In this document: piece after piece, positions 15,332-22,282 of the stretch
Layout of the letters: each line of letters opens with the position of its first letter
Position numbering within the stretch: the stretch's first letter is position 1
NCBI RefSeq assembly: GCF_014201145.1
Contig: NZ_JACHDP010000001.1
Coordinates: forward strand, 2,480,001 to 2,544,000
DNA from: Micromonospora parathelypteridis
GTDB lineage: Bacteria > Actinomycetota > Actinomycetes > Mycobacteriales > Micromonosporaceae
Reading direction: 5' to 3'
Length of the DNA: 64,000 nucleotides
The notes under the pieces: generated by a model
The model's database searches: none
The model's input: the letters and a program-made list of their open reading frames with translations, nothing else
Told to the model about the DNA's origin: nothing
Made by a program: the position numbers and the translations under genes

Positions 15332-16777
15332 TTGAGCATCGAAGAATCCCCCGTTGAAATCGGGTCCAGCGAGGCAGACTTTACGCCAGAGGTTGAGATC
15401 GACAATCAAGATCCTCACCTTGAAGCACACCCCCACCTCCCCCCCATTGACGTGGCGACCGAACTCCTTTCCGCTTCCGGATGGTCCATTACATATGACG
15501 CTGAGGGCCGCTATGAGATAAAGAGCAATCCTCAAGCAGATGCGGCCGCCAAATGCAGTTCGGTTGGTGTCAGGTTACTTGCACACGAACATTCGTTCGG
15601 ATTTACGCCGACCGACAAACATGTCGGACATATATCCGCTGACAACCGATACGTCGAATTTGTCCTCAAAGCTCTTGAAAGCAGGTTTGGGCGTGGCCAA
15701 ATCCACCTCGACGTCGCCTGTTCGCATTCACTCAGGAGCAACGACCATCCTTCGCTCTTCCCGAATGCACGAACTCACCTAGGCATGGCGGAGCCTGGCC
15801 CTGCAATCTGGGCCCACGTGCACAGTCCGCGCGCGAGGACCTGCATCGAGATTTCAGCCGCGAGCGCGAGCATGGCGTTTCAAATGCTTGAGGCGGAGGC
15901 TCGTTGGGGGTCCCCTTGGTCGAGAGACGGCCGAGAGTTAACGCGGTTCTACTCGATCAAGATTCGATTCGAAAACGATCTCGGCCGCTCGGTAGCCCTA
16001 CATGTGGCAGAAGAATTGGCTCGATCCCTGCTCTTTGAAGCCGCCGCTTCATTGCGCACGTCGACGAGCCTCATTCCCAGAAGGGAGCGAGGGTCGTATC
16101 ATGCCCGTATAGCTTCGCGCCTTGCGACTCTGCGCTTTCCTGTCGCACGGTTCAATGATCAGGCTGCCGCCCTCTTCCAACTTGCCTCCGATCATTTCAA
16201 CCAGACCGTCCTAAACCGTTACATTCTCTACTACCAAAGCGTCGAATACTACCTACCGCTGCATGACCGGAAGGCAGCCATCCAACAGATTCGGCGGACC
16301 TTGCACTCCCCACTTTTTAGCCTGTCCGAGGATGAAGACGTACTTAGCCTGATTGGCATCCTAGGCAGGCAATCATCCAAAAGTGAGCGCGATTCGTTCG
16401 TAGACTTGGTTGCCGACTCCGTGGGGTCCGACAGAATAATGAATTGGTTGACACAACTCGAACGATCCGTACCAGAGCATTTTACAAAGAGAGGGCCCAT
16501 CAAGCATGTCACCACTCTCTCGTCCAAGGACACATCGCGAGACATCGTCAAGCAAGTCGCAAATCGTATTTACGACGTCAGGTGCCGCATAGTCCACTCC
16601 AAAGCCGGCGGCGGCAAGGAAGGCATTGAAGCAATCTTCCCAGGAGATCGCGAAGCGAATGCCCTGCAGCCAGATCTAGAACTGTTGCGGGTGGTGGCCA
16701 TAGAAGTGATCTCCGGTTTCGGGTCACCGCTAACCCTTGTGGGCGCGATGGACACCGATGCCCGGAACGATGCGTAA
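15332..16777 (+). CDS. HEPN (Apea-like) domain protein, candidate defence or abortive-infection gene
   Basis: A 481-residue cytoplasmic protein opened by TTG; no ATG or GTG is available in frame before residue 150, so the start is uncertain. The C-terminus carries a HEPN RNase-type motif: IYDVRCRIVHSKAG, an Rx4H (Arg417-His422). A preceding helix reads YILYYQSVEYYLPL, a pattern common in proteins that carry Apea-like HEPN domains. The N-terminal 280 residues are unrecognised. The gene is clearly lower in G+C than the AICE backbone, which suggests recent acquisition as cargo. HEPN proteins often cleave RNA in antiviral systems; that role is inference. Confidence 0.75.
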   Translation: MSIEESPVEIGSSEADFTPEVEIDNQDPHLEAHPHLPPIDVATELLSASGWSITYDAEGRYEIKSNPQADAAAKCSSVGVRLLAHEHSFGFTPTDKHVGHISADNRYVEFVLKALESRFGRGQIHLDVACSHSLRSNDHPSLFPNARTHLGMAEPGPAIWAHVHSPRARTCIEISAASASMAFQMLEAEARWGSPWSRDGRELTRFYSIKIRFENDLGRSVALHVAEELARSLLFEAAASLRTSTSLIPRRERGSYHARIASRLATLRFPVARFNDQAAALFQLASDHFNQTVLNRYILYYQSVEYYLPLHDRKAAIQQIRRTLHSPLFSLSEDEDVLSLIGILGRQSSKSERDSFVDLVADSVGSDRIMNWLTQLERSVPEHFTKRGPIKHVTTLSSKDTSRDIVKQVANRIYDVRCRIVHSKAGGGKEGIEAIFPGDREANALQPDLELLRVVAIEVISGFGSPLTLVGAMDTDARNDA

Positions 16778-16805
16778 GGGCGTTTTTTCTGGGTAGAGGG
16801 CCAGC

Positions 16806-17249
16806 ATGGCAGGAAGGAAACACACGAAGCCGGTTGATGAGTCGCATGCGCGGCCGGGAAAGACGGAAGACATAACCGTTGAGGCCTTAGGCGAATTGAG
16901 CAAGGCGCTCGAAACGATCCATCGGGTGCGAGGTCACCTGTACTCGGCACACCAACTCGTCGGCGGGGCGGACCTCACACTTGACCGTGTCGTGAAGCTA
17001 TTCCGCGAAGCCGGACACGACGAGATGGCCGACCGGGTCGAACACGAGCTCCTGGGCCGCAACGTCCTACCAGGCCGGTGGACGTTCCAGATCGTGGAGG
17101 AGTTCGACGACGGCTACTACGCCGCGTTCCAGGAGATCGAGCGGGACGCGCGGGAGAAGTTGGCCGGCGGTCGGCGGCACATCTTTGAGGCGGAGATGAA
17201 GGAGCGGCGGCGTACCCACGGGATGCCAGGGCACGAAGCTACGCCGTAG
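16806..17249 (+). CDS. Conserved AICE-associated protein of unknown function
   Basis: A 147-residue hydrophilic, mostly helical protein starting MAGRKHTKPVDESHARPGK, with GAGGG about 6 nt before the ATG. It contains IHRVRGHLYSAHQLVGGADL and GRWTFQIVEEFDDGYYAAFQ. I recall similar proteins in actinobacterial mobile elements, but no function. It follows the HEPN gene by 28 nt on the same strand, so the two may be co-transcribed, although its G+C looks host-like. It converges with the GT2 gene, overlapping it by 11 nt. Confidence 0.7.
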   Translation: MAGRKHTKPVDESHARPGKTEDITVEALGELSKALETIHRVRGHLYSAHQLVGGADLTLDRVVKLFREAGHDEMADRVEHELLGRNVLPGRWTFQIVEEFDDGYYAAFQEIERDAREKLAGGRRHIFEAEMKERRRTHGMPGHEATP

Positions 17250-18015
17250 CGCGACCGCCGAAGCCGTTCGGGATCATCGAGGCTAGGGCGTTGGCTCTGG
17301 CCTCGATGATCCGCATCCGAGCCCGGTATTCGGCCGGCTCTCGGTGCGCGCCCTGGCTGGTCACCTGGCCGGGCCACTTGCGGTAAAGCAGGCCGTACTC
17401 CCGGGTGAAGTAGCCCGCGCTGACCGCGTTGGCGGCGAGTAACAGGCCGGTGTCCTCGGAGGCCGGCAGCGCCATCCAGCCGCCGAGGGCGAACACAAGA
17501 TCCCGCCGCAGGCACAGGGTCGCCGGGTGCACCGAGGCCCGGTAGTCATTGGCCTTCCAGAACGACAGGACCGAACCGCGGTCGATGACGCCGCCGGCCG
17601 GGTCCTTGTCCCATCCTGCGGTCGACCCGTCGGGCAGCAGGTCGAGTACCCGCGAGGTGGTCCAGCCGATCTGCGGGTGCGCGTCGAACGCGGCGATGTC
17701 CCGCGCGAGCGCACCGGCGGTCAACTGGTCGTCGGCGTCCAGGACCTTGATGAGTTGCCCGGAGACCCGGGAGAGAGCGAGGGTACGGGCGACACCAGGC
17801 CCACCGGGACGGCCGGTGCCCAGACTGATCCGGAGATCGTCAGGGAGCGCGTCGACCAGGGCGCCGGTCTGCCCGTCCTCCTGGACGAGCCATTCCCAGT
17901 CCCAGCCGTCAGGCATCTCCTGCTTGGCCAATGACTCGTAGGCGCCAGGCAGGTGCTCGATGCTGGGCGCGTGGACCGGGGTGATGACCGAGACGAGCTG
18001 CGTCAAGTTTTCCAC
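17239..18015 (-). CDS. Family 2 glycosyltransferase
   Basis: A 258-residue GT-A fold enzyme. The nucleotide-binding N-terminus VSVITPVHAPSIEHL and the metal-binding DADD in IKVLDADDQL (a DxD) are present, and ASEDTGLLL occupies the place of the catalytic ED. No membrane helix is seen, so it is cytosolic. The GTG start overlaps the GntR gene's 3' end by 13 nt; it is the last gene of a four-gene coupled operon with two DUF6907-like genes and a GntR regulator. This GT2/GntR pair is a recurrent AICE cargo; its acceptor is unknown. Confidence 0.85.
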   Translation of the reverse strand: MENLTQLVSVITPVHAPSIEHLPGAYESLAKQEMPDGWDWEWLVQEDGQTGALVDALPDDLRISLGTGRPGGPGVARTLALSRVSGQLIKVLDADDQLTAGALARDIAAFDAHPQIGWTTSRVLDLLPDGSTAGWDKDPAGGVIDRGSVLSFWKANDYRASVHPATLCLRRDLVFALGGWMALPASEDTGLLLAANAVSAGYFTREYGLLYRKWPGQVTSQGAHREPAEYRARMRIIEARANALASMIPNGFGGRATA

Positions 18016-18977
18016 CGCTGGAGTTTGTGGGAGTAGACAAGCTCGGTGCGGTCGCCCGGCATCACCACGTCGGCGACCTCGACGATCCGACCCGTGGTGT
18101 CGGTCGAGGTCTTCCGCACGGTGAGCACGGAGACGCCCGGGTCGATGTCCAGCAGCTCGGCCTCATCGGGCGACGGCGGGCGGGCGCGAATCTCGTCGTC
18201 GATCCGGTCCAACTCGATACCCAGCGTGTAGAGCTGATGCTGCGTGCCGCCCGGCCACGGTTCCTTGCCCGCGTCGAGCAGATCCGGGTTCGCGGCCACC
18301 AGATCGTGCGGCAGGTAGGAGTACGACACGGTCAGCGGCGCGTTCTCATGCCGCGACGACGTCCAGTAGACCCGGCGCAGCAGCGGCGTACCCGGCTCGA
18401 CCTGCAAGGCCGCCGCCATCTCCGCATCAGCCTCCACCCGCGAGTACTCGGCGTGGAACTTCAGATCGTCGACGGTCAGGCCGGTGTCGTGCTCGGTGGC
18501 GCCAGTCTTTAGCCGCTCGTCCTCGTCGAGCAGGACGCGATCCTTCTCCCACTGGTAGCGCTCGGTGTTGCGACGGCGTACCCGCTGGCGGGGTGCCCGC
18601 ACGTAGGTGCCGCGCCCCTGCTCCGCGCGGACCAGGCCCCATTCGCGGAGCTGCCGGATGGCGTTGCGGACGCTTGTGCGCGACAGGCCCGAGGTGTCGG
18701 CCAACTCGGTCTCGCTGGGCATCAGAGTGCCGGGGGCAAGTTCACCGCTCACGATCTTCGCCCGCAACTCTTCCGCGAGTTGCAGGTAGCGAGGGCGCCA
18801 GTCCCGGCCTTGCACACCGGTCACCGTACCCCCTAGACGTTCCAACGTCTGCCAGGCGGTCCCGCCGGCCGGCCGCTCAGGCACCGGGGGTACGACGACC
18901 GCCGGTCGCGGTTGTCGCCCAGGGCGTGATCCGGGGGTACGAGGTACAGCCACACCCGGACGTCTGTTGGTGTTCAC
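18003..18977 (-). CDS. GntR/UTRA-family transcriptional regulator
   Basis: A 324-residue regulator. After a Pro/Arg-rich N-terminal 55 residues come the GntR winged helix (RYLQLAEELRAKIVSGELAP, then LMPSETELADTSGLSRTSVR and EQGRGTYVR) and a UTRA effector domain starting near YSRVEADAEMAAAL and ending VSVLTVRKTSTD. The GTG start overlaps the upstream stop (GTGA). Its ligand is unknown. It is larger than, and distinct from, the KorSA-like regulator at 20198 and probably controls its own operon. Confidence 0.9.
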   Translation of the reverse strand: MNTNRRPGVAVPRTPGSRPGRQPRPAVVVPPVPERPAGGTAWQTLERLGGTVTGVQGRDWRPRYLQLAEELRAKIVSGELAPGTLMPSETELADTSGLSRTSVRNAIRQLREWGLVRAEQGRGTYVRAPRQRVRRRNTERYQWEKDRVLLDEDERLKTGATEHDTGLTVDDLKFHAEYSRVEADAEMAAALQVEPGTPLLRRVYWTSSRHENAPLTVSYSYLPHDLVAANPDLLDAGKEPWPGGTQHQLYTLGIELDRIDDEIRARPPSPDEAELLDIDPGVSVLTVRKTSTDTTGRIVEVADVVMPGDRTELVYSHKLQRWKT

Positions 18978-19318
18978 CGCGTCTCCCCCGCCTGCTCGCC
19001 TCCATCAGCCGGGGTCAGCATCTCCAGGCGGGCGTGCGTCAGCTCGTCAATGAGCCGGTCCACCTGCGCGCCGGACAGAAGCGCGGTCTGCGTCGCGCCG
19101 TAACGAGTCACATCGAGCTTCACGGCCAGGTCCCGCCGGGCAAAGCGGTCCACGAGCAGTTGAACAGAGACCCACCCGCTGCGCTCCCGTCCGATCGTGG
19201 CGAGGAGCCCTCGGTGCATCGGATCGTTCGGTCCGCAGCCCCGACACCACACCGGGCACACGACCGCAGCGGTCGACGACGGCGGTTGGTCCCCTGTGAG
19301 TGGGACGCCTTCACTCAT
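18974..19318 (-). CDS. DUF6907-like small protein (copy 2)
   Basis: A 114-residue protein with a Cys-Trp-Cys zinc-type motif near its start (VVCPVWCRGCGPNDPMHRG), a middle beta-rich segment (VSVQLLVDRFARRDLAVKLD) and a C-terminal helix (LLSGAQVDRLIDELTHARLE). The layout matches DUF6907 proteins of streptomycetes. It overlaps the upstream paralogue by 8 nt and the GntR gene by 4 nt. The function is unknown. Confidence 0.75.
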   Translation of the reverse strand: MSEGVPLTGDQPPSSTAAVVCPVWCRGCGPNDPMHRGLLATIGRERSGWVSVQLLVDRFARRDLAVKLDVTRYGATQTALLSGAQVDRLIDELTHARLEMLTPADGGEQAGETR

Positions 19319-19655
19319 CGTCGGCCTTCGGCTCTCCGAGTACCTGCTTCACCAGGGCGCCAAGTTGCTCGGCCAGTTCGATCGCCTGTAGCAACGACAA
19401 CTCGGCCCAGGCGATCCCGCTACGGCAGGTCACGTGAACACCGACCAGGGCACCATCCAAAGCCTCAGCACCGATGAGGTACGTGACGACCAGGCCGGCC
19501 GCACGGCCGTCGCCAACTCGCTGCATCGGGCCGCGATGACGGCGGGCCATGTGTGCCATCACCGGCGGCACGAGGTAGCCGCAGCGTTCCGGGTCGCACC
19601 AGTCCGGGTGGCTCGTGACCTTAGATGGCTTGTTCGTACGGCTCACCGCGGCCAC
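19311..19655 (-). CDS. DUF6907-like small protein (copy 1)
   Basis: A 114-residue paralogue of the next gene. It has the same Cys-Trp-Cys start motif (HPDWCDPERCG), then a beta segment LVGVHVTCRSGIAWAEL and a C-terminal helix LLQAIELAEQLGALVKQVL. It is the first gene of the DUF6907-DUF6907-GntR-GT2 operon. The two copies have diverged strongly outside the motif, so the duplication is old. Confidence 0.75.
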   Translation of the reverse strand: MAAVSRTNKPSKVTSHPDWCDPERCGYLVPPVMAHMARRHRGPMQRVGDGRAAGLVVTYLIGAEALDGALVGVHVTCRSGIAWAELSLLQAIELAEQLGALVKQVLGEPKADDE

Positions 19656-20160
19656 CGCCCGCCGTTGCCTCGGTGGAGCTGCGCCCGGGTCATCAGCGGC
19701 GCAAGCCGGAGCACGGGCAACTCACGGGTTGCCCCGGTGGACCACCGCGGCGAGATCGTCCCAGAAGCCGTGCGTGGACCCGGCGGCTGATTGCTGCTAG
19801 CACTCATGGCGGATGGTCGTCTCCAGAGCCGCCAGGACGAGAACCAGCGGCTCCGGCGATGAGAACCAGACATCGCACCTCCACAGGTAGACGGGGACCG
19901 GTGGCCGGCCACGGGGGAATGCAGCCGGCCACCGGCCCGGATGAAGGCACGGCGCACCGTCCGACGCCGGACGGGCCGGGTATCGCCGAGCCAACTTGTA
20001 GGCGCGGCTACCGCAACCGGTCCGACAGGACGCCGCGCATCAGGTGCGACCAGGGCCGGCGCGAGGCCACCCCTGACACGAGCCGTCACCCCAGCCGCAC
20101 ATCAGGAAACGTATCTACAAGTGGACGAGTTGTCTAGACGTCGAAACGGGTCACTTGGTT
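19656..20160. other. Divergent intergenic region between the DUF6907 operon and the KorSA-like gene
   Basis: About 500 bp with no strong gene. It contains one doubtful short frame (listed separately) and, at its right end, half-site-like CAAGT and ACTTGG copies next to the operator at 20161. It probably holds the promoters of the two divergent transcripts, but I see no clear -10/-35 boxes. Confidence 0.5.
19797..19994 (-). CDS. Doubtful small ORF, possible decayed zinc-ribbon protein
   Basis: A 65-codon frame ending VPVYLWRCDVWFSSPEP, then LVLAALETTIRHEC. The spacing resembles small AICE proteins with a C-x2-C...H-x3-C ribbon, but the second Cys is Trp here. The N-terminal half looks like random GC-rich translation. 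It may be a relic or noise; the start is not defined. Confidence 0.25.
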   Translation of the reverse strand: MARRYPARPASDGAPCLHPGRWPAAFPRGRPPVPVYLWRCDVWFSSPEPLVLVLAALETTIRHEC

Positions 20161-20182
20161 GGCACTTGGTAAGACAAGTGCC
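20161..20182. promoter_or_regulatory. Operator before the KorSA-like repressor gene
   Basis: The perfect 8-bp palindrome arms GGCACTTG (20161-20168) and CAAGTGCC (20175-20182) are separated by 6 nt, 15 nt before the GTG start. The ACTTG/CAAGT core is the same as in the paired sites before pra. This supports autoregulation plus repression of pra by one protein. Confidence 0.7.
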
Positions 20183-20197
20183 AGGTACGGTGAGCAG

Positions 20198-20620
20198 GTG
20201 CCCACCCCGCACTACGGACAGCCCCGCTACCGCGTCATCGCCGACGAGTTGAAAGCGCGCATCGAGAGCGGCTTCATCCCGCCCGGAGCCCTCTTGCCGG
20301 CTGAGAGCGCGCTCACCGCCCAATTCCAGGCAGCGCGTGGCACGGTGCGTCAGGCGATAGCCGCGTTGCGCGAGGCGGGCTTGGTGACCACCGAACACGG
20401 CCGAGGAACCTATGCGACCCCCCGCCGGCACGAGCGTGGGCCAGACGAGGGTTCCGAGACGGAAACGCAACAGCGCCACGTCGCCGCTGACGCAGAGCTT
20501 GCAGCCCTATTCGCTGTCGAGGTGGGCACGGCCCTGATGGAACAACAGCGCCTTACTCGAACAAACGGAGCAGTCGGAACAGTCGTCAGAACCTACCGAC
20601 TGCTTCAGACAGAGCGATAG
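20198..20620 (+). CDS. KorSA-like GntR-family repressor
   Basis: A 140-residue protein from GTG 20198. The winged helix-turn-helix is complete: RYRVIADELKARIESGFIPP, LLPAESALTAQFQAARGTVR, TEHGRGTYA. The effector part is only about 50 residues (from HVAADAELAALFAV to RTYRLLQTER), far shorter than a full UTRA domain, as in KorSA-type proteins. The start is chosen because the longer frame would run over the operator. By analogy with pSAM2 it keeps the element integrated by repressing pra. It is transcribed towards the methyltransferase gene. Confidence 0.85.
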   Translation: MPTPHYGQPRYRVIADELKARIESGFIPPGALLPAESALTAQFQAARGTVRQAIAALREAGLVTTEHGRGTYATPRRHERGPDEGSETETQQRHVAADAELAALFAVEVGTALMEQQRLTRTNGAVGTVVRTYRLLQTER

Positions 20621-20655
20621 ACCAGCCCGCACCTTCGATACGTCCTAAAGGCGGC

Positions 20656-20686
20656 CCTAGGCGGTCCGCGCGCGCCACCGCCTAGG
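20656..20686 (+). terminator. Hairpin after the KorSA-like gene
   Basis: The 10-bp perfect stem CCTAGGCGGT (20656-20665) pairs with ACCGCCTAGG (20677-20686) around an 11-nt GC-only loop, 35 nt past the stop codon. Confidence 0.7.
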
Positions 20687-21082
20687 CGCGCGTCCGCCGC
20701 TCCGACTCGGCTACGAAAAAATGCCCGGCGGCCGGCACGGAAGCTACGGCCGCAAGCCGGCCGAGCCGCGCGGCCAGCACCGCGCGGCGTAGGGAAGCGT
20801 ACGACGGTCGCGTCGGCGAACTTTCGGTGATCGCGGGGCTACGCCTACTGCGTCTCCGGCCGGGGTGCTCAGGCTCCACAGTGGTCGCAACCTCCATCGG
20901 CGGGCTGTTGTCCGTGGGTGGTTGCGGAAGCCATCCCGCCTACCCTCGATCCGGCAAGCCGAGCAGACCACCCCCCGACCCGCCTGCGTCCGAACTTGCG
21001 TCAAGCCATCTTGACGTGGTGGACCGAGAGCCGGCCCGCTCCCAAGAAGGGCGAGTCGACGGCAGATGAGATGCCGTTAGGG
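20687..21082. other. Gap with no gene seen
   Basis: About 400 bp lie between the repressor's terminator and the convergent methyltransferase 3' end. The frames here have no recognisable features. Composition shifts to lower G+C towards the methyltransferase. Confidence 0.5.
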
Positions 21083-22156
21083 TCAGCGGCCCCCCCTTAG
21101 CCGAGAGCGGCCTTTCTGACGGTTTTGAAGAATCGCTAGGACCGCCGCACCGAGTGCTTGCGCCATCCGCACAGGAACAGCATTACCAATCTGCCGTTCA
21201 ATGGAACCGAAGTCCCCTACAAAGCGATAGTTCGAAGGGAACGTCTGAAATGCGGCCGCTTCGCGAAGAGTCAGGCCACGGTGTTCAGTCGGGTGAATGA
21301 AAGAGCCGCAGGCAGGCGTGACGCACCTAGTCGTCATCGTTGGAGCAGGAGCGTCCAACCGAACCCGCCCATAAGAGGCAGTCGCGTTTCTTTTCCTCAG
21401 ATTGATGTGGCAGGCCAACTGGTGCTCCGGCGGCAGATCAAAACGGTTACCACCAACGGGCACGGCAGCAATACGAGCAGCAACTTTGGGCGAGTGGCGG
21501 CGATGCTTGTTCAGAGCGTCGTCGGGAGCGGCTTTGTGGCGGAGCTCGTCTAACGCTTCTTTTGCCGTCTTGGGTGCTTGCGCAAACCACTCACCCAGTA
21601 GCTCAGGGAGAGTGCCAGGCAAGTGGCCACGTCGACCTCGGACCGCCACCATGATAAGGCGTCGCCGCCGCTGCGGCACACCGACCATTGCGGCATCCAG
21701 CTTGAAGGAGACAAACGAGTAGCCCAACGAGGCAAGCGCTTCCTTCATCCGACTGAATCGCACGTCCCGCTCGAGCCCCGGCACATTCTCTAGCAGGACC
21801 GCAGACGGGCGCAGGGATCTAATGAATCGTATGACGTCTAGGACGAGGTCGTTACGCTCGCTGTTATTTGCCGTCTCTCCGCCGTGCGCGAGGGTCGAAA
21901 AGCCCTGACATGGCGGACAAGCCTTTAGGAGAGTTAGCTGACCGGGTTCGAGCCCCAAATCTCGTCGCAACTGGCTAGCAGCCAGCGTCCGGATGTCCTG
22001 CTCCCACAGCTTCGTGGCCGGTTGGTTGAGCCGGTACGAGGCCGCGGCTGCGGCGTCGTTCTCCACTGCCCCGATGACGGCAAAGCCCGCAGCACGTAAC
22101 CCTTCCGTGGCACCGCCTGCTCCAGCAAACAGGTCGATGCACGTCAGGTGATCCAC
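21083..22156 (-). CDS. DNA (cytosine-5) methyltransferase
   Basis: A 357-residue C5-cytosine methyltransferase with all diagnostic motifs in order: SAM-binding motif I (CIDLFAGAGGATEGLRAAGF, residues 6-25), catalytic motif IV CPPCQGFS (Cys83), motif VI LLENVPG (121-127), motif VIII VPQRRRRL (160-167), a variable target-recognition region of about 100 residues, motif IX PAPTMTTRC and motif X QIGNAVP. It is complete and should be active; the target sequence cannot be read from the protein. The start is GTG 22154-22156. It diverges from a GHKL ATPase-nuclease gene, a pairing that signals restriction-modification. G+C is lower than in the AICE backbone. Confidence 0.95.
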   Translation of the reverse strand: MDHLTCIDLFAGAGGATEGLRAAGFAVIGAVENDAAAAASYRLNQPATKLWEQDIRTLAASQLRRDLGLEPGQLTLLKACPPCQGFSTLAHGGETANNSERNDLVLDVIRFIRSLRPSAVLLENVPGLERDVRFSRMKEALASLGYSFVSFKLDAAMVGVPQRRRRLIMVAVRGRRGHLPGTLPELLGEWFAQAPKTAKEALDELRHKAAPDDALNKHRRHSPKVAARIAAVPVGGNRFDLPPEHQLACHINLRKRNATASYGRVRLDAPAPTMTTRCVTPACGSFIHPTEHRGLTLREAAAFQTFPSNYRFVGDFGSIERQIGNAVPVRMAQALGAAVLAILQNRQKGRSRLRGGR

Positions 22157-22282
22157 GAAGGCATGCTACATGATCAATGGTGATGGCCGCGACGGTGACA
22201 TTCCGTGACAACCTGGTCTACAGGGGGGTAGCGCTCAAGGTTCTCCTGGGTCACGATGCTGGTCTACACGATGGAGGGTGAC

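Noticed and set aside
17239..19655. A natural-product or exopolysaccharide cluster
   Set aside because: A single GT2 gene with a regulator is ordinary AICE cargo; no other biosynthetic genes are present.
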